Shown here: positions 13,401 through 26,098 of the stretch, piece after piece
Layout of the letters: each line of letters begins with the position of its first letter
Numbering within the stretch: the stretch's first letter is position 1
NCBI GenBank assembly: GCA_034620365.1
Contig: JAQGEQ010000299.1
Span: forward strand, 1 to 64,000
DNA: 64,000 nt
Direction: 5' to 3'
Origin: Pegea sp. RAD2-039
Taxonomy: Eukaryota; Chordata; Thaliacea; Salpida; Salpidae
Made by a program: the position numbers and the translations under genes
The notes under the pieces: model-generated
The model's database searches: none
Seen by the model: only the letters and a program-made list of their open reading frames with translations
What the model was told of the DNA's origin: nothing

Positions 13401-14400
13401 TTATTTGAAAGTTGTAATAGTGTCGATAATTTTTCAATACTTGATGAGTTTGTTCAGACCAAAAAATATCAATTCTCCTTCTATCTAATAGTAAGAATTT
13501 TGTTAACTTAGACATTTGCTATAAACTGCTAGAAGCTTAAACCATCTCAACTAACAAGCAAAGGATTTTCACGCAGAAAATTGATAAACATTTGATGGAA
13601 TGATGCTTGTGTTTTTTCCCACATGAAACTAAAGCTGTAATCGCTCTACTGCGTAGGCGAATTGAGTTTATTGATTTCACTTTTTCAGAGTTTCTTTTTA
13701 CCAATTCAAGCATGACTCTTAGAAAAACCTCTTCAAAAGTTCTACTTTCGTTTCTTGTGTCATCTTGTAAAGCTACAAATTATTTAATTTATAAAAACAA
13801 AACTCAAATAATTTGTAATCTAAGTATTCTAAACCTTTTTAGTTTTGGTATTTTCTAATAAACGCTAAAGCTTGTTTACTAACTGCAAACTTGTTAACTA
13901 AAAGCAGAAGGATTTTGGATGAAACACAAGTGGAGTGAATTTGCTTGATGTAGCATCAAAATCAATTCTAATATTTCATGAATATTGCATCATTCACTTT
14001 GATGGCGATTTGGATAAACTTTCTCAACCATGATAACCTTATATCTAATTTTAACAAATTTTTAATATTTTGTTTTCTGATTTTCAGCAAAATGATTTTA
14101 TCCATCAATGTTTTGTTGAACTTCCAAACTAACAATATCTTCAAAGTATTTCGTTTAATTATTTCGAAATGTTTTTAAATCTTCAAAAAGAGCTGTTTAT
14201 TGAAAATTATTTCAACTATGAATCAGTTTGGAAAAATTTCAAATTCATGAAACCGTTTTCTGTTTAAAAACAAATTAACTTGTAATACATATCAGAGAGT
14301 GACTTCAAGTAGAAAAAGATCTTTTCAAAATGAAAATTCTTTGAAAATATTTCATGCTTCATTAACTTTGCAATCCGATCGTGATCGAACCCTTTGTTGC
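10480..14400. other. AT-rich intergenic stretch, no gene seen
   Basis: About 4 kb of very AT-rich, low-complexity DNA lies between the divergent Set1 and microseminoprotein-like starts. Open frames of 60-85 codons (for example 10480-10689, 13330-13515, 13607-13858) are rich in Phe, Leu, Lys and Asn, lack splice partners and resemble no family I know. I see no tRNA, repeat array or mobile element. Confidence 0.6.
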
Positions 14401-14562
14401 TATGCAGTGATGACGTCATAACAGACAACTTTTAACCATCCACAAATTTCTCAGGTAATTTGAGAAAAGAAAAAAATCTTTTTTTTCTTCTTCATCTGTG
14501 ATTGTTAAAAACTTTATATCGAAAATCATTTTGAAGACTTGCATAGTAACAAAAGTTAAAAG

Positions 14563-15062
14563 ATGAGGTCGCGCGCTTTCGGGGCGCTTTCTTTGGCGTT
14601 GATGCTGAGTTTAGTGAAAGCTCAGAGTGGTTATGATCTAGATGAAGGAGATCCATTCGACAATTTGTTACATCGAAGTGGTGAGGTGTTTATCAGCGCT
14701 AATTATCTGCCTTATGAGAACCGATGCTGGATACGAAGAGGTGGCGTGCGTTTATGACGTCATCAAACAGCTGACTTGTCATTTTCAGATAAATCGCTTT
14801 GTCGTGTTCATCGATCGCGCGTTTGGTACAACGGAATATGTGAAAAGTGTCATTGCTCGAGAAAAAATCACGTGACCTGCTGCACTACGTGAGTATGTGA
14901 CGTCATCGGTAACCTAGCAACCATGTTGGTTTTTATAGAGTGAAGAAACCAATTGATTTTCCGGCAGATTGTATTCCTTTGTTTGATGTCGCGCGTTGTA
15001 GCGTCGTGCTTCGATTACGTAAGGACTTCTCGGTGCCATGCCTTAATCGTATTCCTTACTAA
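14563..15062 (+). CDS. Secreted microseminoprotein-like 10-Cys protein
   Basis: Three exons (14563-14740, 14789-14888, 14939-15062) splice in frame to 133 residues. The N-terminus (MRSRAFGALSLALMLSLVKA) is a clear signal peptide. The mature part has ten cysteines, as beta-microseminoprotein does, with the family landmarks C-x-C after a W-Y-N-G-I-C stretch, an adjacent CC pair, and a final Val-Pro-Cys. The alternative acceptor two bases downstream of 14939 would give an early stop, so I chose the first. The two introns are 48 and 50 nt, and both contain TGACGTCATC. The function of this family outside vertebrates is unknown to me; a secreted extracellular role is inferred from the signal peptide and the disulfide-rich fold. 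Confidence 0.75.
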
Positions 15063-18000
15063 TTTGCTAATAATAATTTTTGTTCCCTTGCAACCATTTT
15101 GAAACTAACTTAATGATCATTTGAGTTCAGTCAAGCGTGACGGGATTGAGCCTCACGTTGTCTTCTTTTTGAAATATTCTGTATACAAATATTTCGACGT
15201 TTTTATTGCGAACATTTTTGATAAATGTCATCAATAAATCGAATTGTCATGACAACAAGCTGGTTTCAAAATTTGAAAAGTTTTATAGTTTTTATAAAAT
15301 TTAAAAAAATGAAAAAGACCAAAAAAGTCAGAAAAATTTGGAAAAGCTTTCGGTTTCACTTCATAAAGTTTTAAAAATCTTGGAACAAAAACGGGAAGCT
15401 TGAAAACCACAAAAAAAAACCAAAAAACCTCTTAAGCGTAGTAAAAATGAAATTATTAACCTACAAAGCAAAAATAAATTATTTTTTTTTCCACTTTTTG
15501 ATATTTTTGTGAATTAAATATCAAAAAAATAAATAAAATTGAAAGATTTTAGGTTGATGAATAAATTAATAAAATTGTTATTTTCACTATTTTAGAAATA
15601 TTTTGTTTTTGCAGAAAAGTTTTTATGAAATTCTCCTTAAAATTTTTTTGCAAATTTTCAGATTTTTGAAATTTCAAAAATGTTTTCATAATTTTTCATT
15701 TATATAAATAAGTTTGCAATCAAATATTATAAAATTAAAAAATATAATTCAAATTGTTTTTGTTTGTAATTGATTTTATTTATTTCTTATTATAATATTT
15801 TTATTTCCTTATCTTTATTCGTTATCTTTTTTAAATTAGTATTTTGTAAAGTTTGAATTAAAAATATTTTTGAAAAGTTTTTTTAACTGGAATTGAAATA
15901 ATTTTTCTTAATTAAGATATATAGATTATGACTCTTTAAAATAATTATCTTGAAAATTGTAAAATTTTTTGTAAAATTTTTTGTAAGTTGGCAATATATA
16001 AGTTTTTTTTCAGAATTTGTTATTATTAGGAACCTAAACAACTTTAGAACCAAAATATTCAACCTATATAAATTTCACAAATAATATTATGTTTTGTATG
16101 AGACTTAATGACCATTTTGTAAAAATTGTTCCTAAAATAAAAATACGTCTTCAACAATTATTTAAATAATTTTTATTAATTTTAGAAATGCGCAAATTTT
16201 TCTGAAGATTGGAAATTATATTTTGATATAAAAATTTTGTTTTGCAAAAAGTTTAATTAACCGAACATCACTATTGACTGTAAGATTACATCAGCTTAAA
16301 GATCTTTAATATTTTGTTAAACAGATTTTTATGAATATTTGAAATAAGTAAGCGGAAAACATATGCTAGAAAAGTTATCTTTATATTTCTAATATTATCG
16401 CAATTCAGTTTATTTAGCTTTAATTGAATAAAAATATTAAAATAGAAAACAATAAATTAAAGTAATAAATCGAAATGTTGAAGTACAAATAACTAACAAC
16501 TTGAAAGATCTGCTTGATGTTTAAGATGTATAAGAATCACTTAAACTATTTCTCAGTGTAATGATCTAACGACTCAATGTCACTATTCTATTTAAGCATA
16601 CAAGATAGAGAGTCGTACTTATCACACTTGAAAATCCCTAGCGGTAGTGATCAGTTCCGGAGAACATGGAAGATCTGAACCTTCACTCTTATAAATGTAC
16701 ATTACAAATTTAGGGTTAAAAGAACCCGAACGAAAACATTCATGAGTGAAATGCGCGCTTTTACCCCTTCGCTGTTCACGATGTCTCCTCATTCCACTGG
16801 CTCTTCCTTCGAATCAAACACGTAATCAAGCAGCTCCTAGCAACGCGTAATTAGTGCAAAGTCACCTTACAACCACCAACCTTATCTAGTTTCCAAGGAT
16901 TGAAATTCTTTTTCGACGCTATGTTCCGTAAATGGGTGATTAGCTTTTATTTTTTTGTATATTTCTTTCTTGCCGGAGACTGTAAGTTTTTTGAAGGTTT
17001 TTTAGACATACTGGTAATAGTAAAAAGCCAACTAATCTGGTTTCAATCTATTCTTGGAATATTCTGTAAGCGAGAAAATATAATTGACACTAGCAGTTAA
17101 AAAGTAAATACAAAAACTTGGAATTGAATTGAACCGTTCTTGATTGGTCACTGACCCTTTTTTCATCTACCTGGGCGAAAATTTGTTAGGACACTGCATT
17201 TCTAAGCAACAACCTCTATACTAGAGAAGGATCGAATCGGGAAATAATGTCGGATACAAAAGATAAAAAATGTTGAGTCGGCTGCTGATATCCTACAAGT
17301 ACAATCACAAAACCATCGATTATTCCGTCACAAATTTTTCACTTCGTAGATACAATTATCCGAAGATTAGATATTACTTAGTACAAAGTCACTGTAGTAC
17401 CTTAGTATTAGTAAAATTTAACAAATTAAGGAAGTACAAGACCTCAGAAGTGACTATTTAGTCGAATTACTAAAAAAAGTCTTAAATTAGAATGCTAAGC
17501 CTTATAGTGGACTAAAAGGTACCCCAGCGTTAGGAAAGTGGAAAGCTTTGACAGAGATAGGGAGAAACTAGATTCCAGGGATTAGCTTTAAAACCGCTAC
17601 GCTATGAAAGTTAGTACATAGCTGCATTTGTAGTCAAATAAAGATTTGTCTCAATATGTGAGCTACTTGCGGCTTAACTATCAGAGAATATCGACGAGGA
17701 AGAAGAAGAGGTGATGCGGACTGACGCTCTAGGTAATCAACACCAATCACTTCTCTTTTCTTGGGTGACAAGGAACACATCTCGAGAAAATTATATTTTC
17801 ATGCCGGGCTTGAAATCTGATGTTTCACGAATCATTTTCATTTAAAATTTAAGGACTATTCCTGAAGATTTGAATCTGCTAATACAGATTGCTACATATC
17901 AAAAATATTTCTTTTACTAAATAACAAAGATTAATTATTATTTTTTAAAATTTATTAATATTTTCTTTATTGGATACTAGTGAAAAACCAATGTAATATT

Positions 18001-19200
18001 TCTTAAAAATATTTTCAAAGTTTCATAATTAATTTTAAACATTTTTTTTCAATAATTTATTAAACAGTTTTAGATCGTTCTAGAAAAGCACCAAAATTTA
18101 ACTAGAAGCACTTTTCGAAATTCAGTTGAAGTTTAAACTTTTTTCCTTTTCAAGTATTCTTTATTTATATTATTCTAGAAGTATTTTATTTTATAGCTTT
18201 TTATCATACAATTTTTTTTATAGATATGTTTAACAATTTCACCTAATTCAAAAAATCATTTTCATATTTCTTAATTAAGCTATTTCCTGGTTTAAAAAAA
18301 TGATATCAAACAAAAGTTTCAACTTGAATAATATGTTATTCATGAAAAGTTACAACAAATTTGAAAGATATTATCTTAGATTTTATATTTTATACCTTAA
18401 TAAAATTAATTTTAGAATATTGATAGATTTATCTAACTTTAATATAAGTTTATAATAATATCTCTTACATTTGTGTGAATAATTCTAAATTATCTGTTTA
18501 TTTAATTTATATTGTCAAGGTTATATAAACCTTAATTTAAAGTAGTTTTTCAATTTGAAAATTTAATGATATTTATATTATTATAAGATTTGAACTTCAG
18601 TTTATAGTTGATTTTTCAAAGTATTTTTTATTATAAGTTTTTCAAAAGTTTTTTAACTTTTGTAGAAAATATAAAATTGGCATAGAATAAAAATATTATT
18701 ATTTTATAATGTTAGTCTTTTCTTATTGTTTTTATATTTCTTTTAATTGTCTTCATTCTGAATACTTTTATTACATAAAAAATTACCAATATATAAACAT
18801 TATGAGTTAGTTTCTATAATTATCAAACTTATTAAGATTTATATTAAGTTGATAATAATTTACCAAAATTATTCATTTTATGAATTTAATTTTGAGTTTT
18901 AAGTTAGATAATAATTTCTATACTTATAAATACTTTCCAATATATATATTTTTAAATTATTAAGTGACCTTATTTGTTAGTAAACAAGTAAGTTAGTTAA
19001 GTCAAAATAAAAGTTTGATAATCTTTTTTTTCTACTAACTTTGTTAAAATTTAAATTATTATTTTTTAGTTTCACCAACATTTTTATAAAATACGAATTT
19101 AAGTTTTGAGTTCTTTTAATTGTTTCTAAAAGTATTTAAAGACATTTGTAATTTTATATAATCAATTTTTCTGAATTATTTCTCTTATATTTTAAGGTGT
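15063..19200. other. AT-rich intergenic stretch, no gene seen
   Basis: Mostly poly-A/T-rich low-complexity DNA. A patch at about 16600-17800 is more balanced in composition but broken by stops in all frames. It could be a decayed gene or element, but I recognise no motif. Short open frames at 16900-17100 and 17270-17461 have no support. Confidence 0.55.
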
Positions 19201-19235
19201 AATTAGATTTTTTAGGATTTTTTAATTTCTCCAAA

Positions 19236-21389
19236 ATGTCAGCACCAGTTTTAGTACTCAGTGAGTTTTAAATAAATCTCAAATTTCATCTTTTCATCTT
19301 CACTATGCTTTCAGATCCTAATTCAAAGCGTGAAAGTGGAAGAAAGGTCCAGATAGGCAACGTGAGCGCTGCAAAGGTCAGTTTCACCTCAACTCACTTC
19401 AGCTGTCAATCAAACTACAATTTTATTTCAGAATATTGCTGACGTCATTCGCACTTGTCTTGGACCTCGTTCAATGTTAAAGGTGCGTCACGCTTCAGTG
19501 ATTTCAGCTTTTGATTGACTCTTCGACTTTATCAGATGTTGATGGATCCCATGGGAGGTATTGTGATGACAAACGACGGGAACGCGATTCTTCGCGAGAT
19601 TACAGTCCAACATCCAGCGGCAAAGACTATGATCGAGATCAGTCGAACTCAAGATGAAGAAGTTGGAGATGGAACTACATCAGTTATCATACTAGGTACT
19701 TCCCCCTCTCCGCGCCCCCTTCTTTCATCTTATGACGTCATCAACAGCGGGCGAGATGATGTCAGCGGCTCAGAAGTTTCTGGAACAGAATATGCATCCA
19801 ACCGTGATCATTTCAGCTTATAGAAAAGCTCTGGAAGATATGCAAGCCATTCTAGATGATATAAGGTGCCCCAAACGCCCCAAGTCGCCCCAAATTCATT
19901 AATTTGCTTTTTATAGTGTCACAGTTGATACCAAGGACCAATCAGAGATGAAGAAAATCGTCAAATCAGCGATTGGCACGAAATTAATCAACCAATGGTG
20001 TGATCTGGCTTGTGAGATGGCTATCAAGTCGGTTGCCACGGTGATGGTGGAAAACCCAGCAACTGGAGCACGAGAGATCGATATTAAGCGATACGCGAAA
20101 GTCGAGAAGGTTCCTGGAGGTTCAATTGAGGACTCTAAGGTCTTGGATGGTGTGATGTTGAACAAAGATGTTACTCATCCATCTATGAAGCGAAAAATAG
20201 AGAAGCCGCGCGTCTTGCTGCTTGATTGTGGACTCGAATATCAGAAGGGCGAGAGTCAGGTGATCGCGTTTTTTCCTTGTGACGTCACTAACGCGAGGTT
20301 GTAGACTGATCTGGAATTGAGTAAGGATTCCGATTTCGAACGAATCCTTCAAATGGAAGAAGAATACATTAAGCGCGTGACTGATGACATCATCAAGTTA
20401 AAGCCCGATCTCATCTTTACCGAGAAGGGCATTTCCGGTGAGTGACGTCATCAGATGCGCGATGAGATGACTTTATGAGTGTTTGTAGATTTGGCGCAAT
20501 ACTATTTAGCGAAAGCTGGTATCACAGCTATTCGTCGCGTCCGTAAAAGTGATAATAATCGAATCGCGCGCGCTTGTGGCGCTACTATCTGTTCGCGAAC
20601 TGAAGAAGCGGAAGAAAGCGATATCGGAACTGATTGTGGATATTTTGCGGTCAAGAAGCTGGGAGATGAATATTTCACCTTTTTGACCAGATGTAAGGAC
20701 CCCAAAGCTTGCACCATCTTACTGAGAGGAGCTAGTAAAGATATCTTGATGGAAATTGAACGTAATCTACAAGACGCGATGCAAGTCGCGCGCAACGTCA
20801 TGATCAACCCTAAGTTGTTGCCAGGCGGTGGCGCTGTTGAGTTGGCTTTGTCACAGGTTGGTTGCTAGGTGGTTGTGATGGTTGGTAAGTGATAGTTGGT
20901 TGTAGAAAATGTTGGAGAAGGCGAAATTAATGACTGGAGTTGAACAGCATCCTTATAAAGCTGTCGCGCATGCGCTCGAAGTCATACCGCGCACGCTTCT
21001 ACAAAATTGTGGTGCTTCTACTATTCGTGTGCTGACTAAACTTCGAGTGAGTTTTCATTTTCTGCCGGCTTTCAAGCATCTTAACCCCGCGTACTTCTGT
21101 TTGAAAGGCCGAGCATGTCAAATCTGGTAAACTAAGTTGGGGTGTTGATGGTGAAAGCGGACAGGTTTGCGATATGAACGAGCTTCAGGTGTGGGAACCT
21201 CTTTCCGTCAAATTACAAACCTACAAGACTGCTATGGAGGTGACGTCACTTGTTTGTGTGTTGATGACGTCATAATAAGGTTATTTGTGACAGACGGCGA
21301 TGTTGTTATTAAGAATCGATGACATCGTGTCAGGGACGAAAAAGGCTGAAGGTCAGGAAGGAACTGGCAACACCGCGCCTACACAGTAA
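19236..21389 (+). CDS. CCT3: T-complex protein 1 subunit gamma (CCT3)
   Basis: Gamma subunit of the cytosolic TRiC/CCT chaperonin, which folds actin, tubulin and other proteins using ATP. Eleven exons (19236-19260, 19315-19376, 19432-19482, 19536-19695, 19748-19865, 19917-20259, 20305-20437, 20489-20856, 20906-21046, 21108-21239, 21294-21389) join in frame to 542 residues; human CCT3 has 545. Landmarks: RTCLGPRSMLK, DPMGGIVMTNDGNAILRE, the ATPase motif GDGTTS, QMEEEYIKR, LPGGGAVE and LLLRIDDIVSG. Introns are 46-61 nt. That after 19865 starts with the shared C-rich donor sequence, and those after 19695, 20259, 20437 and 21239 contain TGACGTCA. The gene is convergent with ANKEF1. An AATAAA lies at 21452-21457. 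Confidence 0.98.
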
Positions 21390-21451
21390 CCACCCACACG
21401 CGCGCGTTTTGTCGATCGTGCTATGACGTCATTGTTTGATTATTTAGATGT

Positions 21452-21457
21452 AATAAA
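21452..21457 (+). terminator. Probable CCT3 poly(A) signal
   Basis: A canonical AATAAA hexamer lies 63 bp after the CCT3 stop codon, in the 515-bp gap before the convergent ANKEF1 stop. Confidence 0.55.
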
Positions 21458-21904
21458 ATATTTGCTTCTTGTCGATTCAGTTACTAATTGCTTCAACACC
21501 TAATTGTAAAAACTCCTCGCCAAACAACAACTTAGTTGAACATGAAGAAATCGCGTCTAGTGGTCAGAAAGCGCGTTGCTATAAGAAACAGAACACCTAC
21601 TTCGATACCAGTGTTATCGAGAACCAAGTTTTAATAAGCGTTTGGTGGTTTAAGGTGCTGAGGACTCACTTGGTTCGAACAGATGCCACCACAGACGCAC
21701 TAAGCTATATGGTTGTCATGGTGACAAATAAAAACAAACTTCTTGCTTCAATTTTATTACAAAAATTTTTCCAAACCGCTTTCGATAAAATTATTGCTAT
21801 GACGTCACTAGCGACGTAATGACGTCATCGTTCAAATGACATGGTTGCGTAGTAGGGACAGTGACGGTAAATGATTGACAGTTAGATGAGGTTGACAAGA
21901 CTAG

Positions 21905-24900
21905 TTAACTCTTTGCTTGAAATTTATCAATGATCACATCGATGTTCTGCTTCAGTGGTTTCTTATATGAATCGAAATCGATTTCATCTCCATATCGGCT
22001 CCGATCATCTTTCTTCGCCAGCATTAAGTCCTCTGTTGTCGGGTAACTTGTCCAATTCTACCGAGCAAAATTTAATCGATAAAATTTCTAGGTTTTATGG
22101 GGAATTTTACCGGGCTGGGGTTTTTGGGCAGATTCTCGCTTTGAGGTCTTTTCCCAAAATCGTCTCTGACGTCATCAGAGCTTTTTTCGATCACATTTCG
22201 CTCTTCCAGCTTCTGTATGATCTCTCTAGTCTTCAAATCATCTTCGGTGAGATTTGGATCAATCTAAAATAGAAACTTTATCAAATTGTCTGCCTCGATT
22301 TAAAAGTGCCCCACATTTTTTAGAGGTGGTATGTTCAGGGGCTTATTAGTAGCCGGTCGTTGGTTGCCTTTTTTATCTGGTTTCGGTTTTGGTACCAAGT
22401 CAAATCTGTTTTTGACCATATTGTAGATCTTGGACCCGGCCCACTCCTGGGCCACATCCACAGCTGTTTTATCTGCATCGATTTTTGGGTCAGTTTACTT
22501 GTCTGGTCATTTTCTGGTCACCTTTTTTATTCTTTAAAGTCACATTAACTCCACAATCAAGAAGAAATTCGACCACATTCGTCTTTCCGCTTTGAATTGC
22601 TCTCATCAAAGGGGAAGCCCCGTTCCACGTTCGCGCGTTTCCATCAGCACCAGCAGCCAACAGCGCCTTCAAGTGACCAATAATCAATTTGGGTCAGAAA
22701 CAAAAAAAAGACAAACGTACATGGACCACATCTACTTGTCCACAATGAGCCGCGTGGTGCAATGGGGTCCATTTAAAGTTGTCTTGGGCAAAAACACTGG
22801 CCCTGAAAACCAAACCACAACTAATGACGTCATAAAGCGATGATGTACTCACCCCTTTGACAACAGGAAGTTGACCATCGAAATGTTGCCCTGACTACAA
22901 GCAGCCATCAGGGCGGTCTTATAGTACTTGTCTCTCGTGTCCACATGTGTCCCGTTCTGTAACAACCAGTCATCACTACAAAACGGCTTCTCACAGAAAT
23001 GGTTCACTAACTTCGATTGCTTCGCGCACAGTGATGACGTCACCGCTCTTCGCGGCTTCAGTGATGCTAATGAATCGCTTTTCAGCTTTTTGTAAATACC
23101 AATTCGAGTCATCTTCAAACGCGTGCTTCGGTTTGTGGTCCCTGTCACAAACTGATGACGTCATTCCATCACCGATGCGTGACGTCATACCTGCTGAAGC
23201 GTGTCGTATCGGTGTGTAGAAATTGCTGCTCAACAAAGCGGAACGGTGGACCGCCATCTGGCCTTCTCGGTGGGTCATTGTCAACACATATTGGCATGGC
23301 AACCTTGGTGGCGCCCTTACCCCTACCTCGGCCCCCTTTCTTGCCCTTTTTACCTTTCTTTTTTCGCTTTTTGCCACCATATGACGTCATCAGCGCTTGT
23401 TTGGTGACGTAACGTTTGCCAGAAACAAATTCATCGATGTCAATGACGTCACGTCTCTCTTTGTCGTGAAGCTGCGTGAAACAGCGTTGATGACGTCATA
23501 ACATCGTTGATTATGTCATCATTTACTTCAAAGATCTTTTTTTTGTGTTGCTTGGGTAACGGAGCTTGCATAGCAACGAGTAGTTCTTCCATATCCGCCC
23601 TAGCAACCAACCGCCCTTTTTTTATTTCACTTCCTTCCAAAGTACTTAAATCTATCACCTGAAACTTATGACGTCATGTTGATGACGTCAGTAAGACGAA
23701 TGACGAAAACCTTTTCAAGTAGACGTGACACAAGTTGTTCTTGATGCTCAAACACCCAATCATAAAGTCGTATTTGAGGTAACTGTGGGTCATCTTCACT
23801 TCGCTTCTTCTGCATCTTTTCAGCGCGCCTCAGCACTTTAATCATCGCTTTCTTCGCGCCTTTCTCCTTAGCAACTGCTCGCGCTGTCTGCCCCTTGTTG
23901 TTTTTCTCCAACGGATTCGCTCCTGATACAACAGCTGATGACGTCATCAGCGACGCGTGTGCACTCACCTCGTTGTGCTAGGAACTTGCATATGGCTGGG
24001 AAAGCCCCTTCTACAGCGTAGTGAAGCGCGCTGTTGCCATAGTTATCAACACTCAGCGGGTTCACTCCATATGCGCACAGCGCCTTCGCTCACAAAAGAG
24101 CAATGACGTTACAGTGACGTCACGAACGCACGCTCACCTGAATCGCTTTGAGGTTTCCTGATTTTGCTGAGTGATGAAGAGGAGTTTTTTGGCGGAAATC
24201 CCCTAAATTAGGATTAGCGCCGTTTTGTAGAAGCGCGCGAACGACTATTTCACTTCCAGACAGACACGCCACTGCTAGCGCTGATCGTCCACCGTCCTGA
24301 CGTCATCACAGTCACGTGACTTGTCATATATTACATCACTATCACCTTTTCGACCACATTGGGGTCGGCGCCCTTTTCCAGTAGCATCAAACACATGTCC
24401 TGACCTTCAATCGATTTCTCGCACGCGATCACCAGCGACGGGCGAAAACTTTGTGACGTAGTATTCGCGTCTGCACCATATGACAATACGATGTCCAAAC
24501 AGCGTCGATGACGTCGTGTTGGTGATTCAAGACAGTAGGTGATGACATCTATGAATGGTTAGGATTAGATACGGTGGGGCGTTGGGGTGTTTGGGGCACC
24601 GTTTCCGTCGACATCGCGTAGTAACATGTCCGCGCGATTCTTCGCTAACATTTCGACGGTTTTGTGATGACCACATTTTGCTGCAACCATCAAAGGTGTC
24701 CGACCTGAAACCACAGCTGATTAGGACAAGTGGACAAGTGGTTGTTTAGACCTTTAAAGTCCTGGACATCTGGAAAAGCTTTAATGTTGATGAGGTAATT
24801 GACCAGTTCTGATTTGTCATCGATTGCTGCCAGATGTAGCGCGCTGTCGCCATCTTGTGGTTCGCGATAATTGATTAATCTGAAGAAGAAGATCTTGATG

Positions 24901-25047
24901 TCGGGATCGATTTGGAGGTGACGTCACTCACGATGGGATCCCATGCTCAATGAGACTTTCTATTTCAGCTCTGTTGTCATGACGAACTGAATGGAGAAGT
25001 TTGTAAACTTGCAGAATTTCTAATCTGGTTGTTGCCGTGGTAACCAT
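21905..25047 (-). CDS. ANKEF1: Ankyrin-repeat and EF-hand protein (ANKEF1-like)
   Basis: Sixteen exons splice in frame to 754 residues, close to human ANKEF1 (776). The order is an N-terminal ankyrin block (GDSALHLAA, GRTPLMVAAKCGH, GGRSALAVACLSGS, KTPLHHSAKSGN, GNSALHYAVEG), an EF-hand-like segment on exons 23527-23658 and 23191-23471 with loop DKERRDVIDIDEF, a lysine/glycine-rich basic stretch, a second ankyrin block (YKTALMAACSQGN, WTPLHHAAHCGQ, ASPLMRAIQSGK), and a charged C-terminal tail. The start at 25047 gives MVTTATTTRLEILQVYKLL. This ankyrin-EF-ankyrin order is typical of ANKEF1, a protein of ciliated or flagellated cells. Introns are about 45-70 nt, many with TGACGTCA; the one at 24549-24599 is a 51-nt C-rich-donor intron. 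The exact acceptors at 22666 and 22472 are the least certain. Confidence 0.88.
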
Positions 25048-25079
25048 AGTTGACACAAATTTCAAAACATTTCAAAACA

Positions 25080-26095
25080 CCTAAAAAAGAAAAATTCTTA
25101 AAAAACAAATCGTCAATTTTCCTGAAAGTTGCTTCAAAAAGCCTTAAATTACAAACTACGATTAAAACTGACTAAAAAACATCGATTTTTGACAACATAA
25201 GTATTTCATTAATGAAAGAAAAACAAGAAAACGCGAGAATGGTTGCCACGGTGATCAGCTGCTTCACGCTTCGCTGCCTTCAACTTCAACTTTTTCATAA
25301 ATTTCTCTTTTTCTCGAATGAGAAACGAAAAAGAGAACAAAAAGGTTTTTGGCAATTGTAAATACAAGCTAAGTCAGCAGATTTTATCATATAGCCGTCT
25401 AAGCTGCCAGCTTCAACACTTTTCGAAGTATTAACTTCGATAATCGCCATAGCAACCGGATTAGCTTTTCGACTTGGCTTTTTAATTTGTCAACTTTTGA
25501 CAAGATGTCAAAAAACTGGCTGAAAACCTCATTTCTTATCTCAAAACTATTTTCTTTATTTGTAAAGTTAAATTAGTTTTTAAATTAAATTCGAAATACT
25601 TTTTTTAGTTGAAAATAATTCTTGAAAATAAATTTTACTCACATAAATAAAAACAAATTAAAATCGAATGCTACTAAATAATCTGGTTAGCAAATCACTT
25701 GTCGATAGTGACGTCATAACAGCGATAATGACGAAATAAAAATCGGAAATTTTAATAAATTAATTCAAATCAAAAACTGTAATTTCTGAAAATTTAAAAT
25801 TTTAAAAACTTGTTGAAAACTTTTCAAGATTTTTGAGGCTTTTTCTTTTTGAAATACTTTTCTTAAAGCTCAATAAACAAAAGCTGAATTTATGTAAATA
25901 ACAAATTAAACAACAATTTATAAAAACTTTCAATTTTATTTCTACTTTAAACAGAATATTTGTTGAAAATTTAATATTTCAAACTTTTGTTGAAATCGTC
26001 CAAAATAGTTTCTTTTAGGTCCAACATCTACCACCTCAAAAGTGAGTAATCGTCCACCAAATTTTCAAGCTGTCAAGACATACATTTCTACACTG
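25080..26095. other. AT-rich region upstream of ANKEF1
   Basis: No coding sequence is recognised. The first 350 bp contain fairly balanced sequence that may hold the ANKEF1 promoter and 5' UTR, but I see no clear TATA element. One TGACGTCAT lies at about 25709. Confidence 0.45.
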
Positions 26096-26098
26096 ATA

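Noticed and set aside
13607-13858. Open frame of 83 codons in the AT-rich desert
   Set aside because: Skewed composition, no splice partners and no recognisable family; likely chance.
21469-21819. Open frame of 116 codons between CCT3 and ANKEF1
   Set aside because: It lies in the short convergent gap, has no recognisable domain and is probably 3' UTR sequence.
23155-23412. Overlapping open frames on both strands
   Set aside because: Only the minus-strand frame joins ANKEF1 exons through splice sites; the others are shadows of the Lys/Gly-rich exon.
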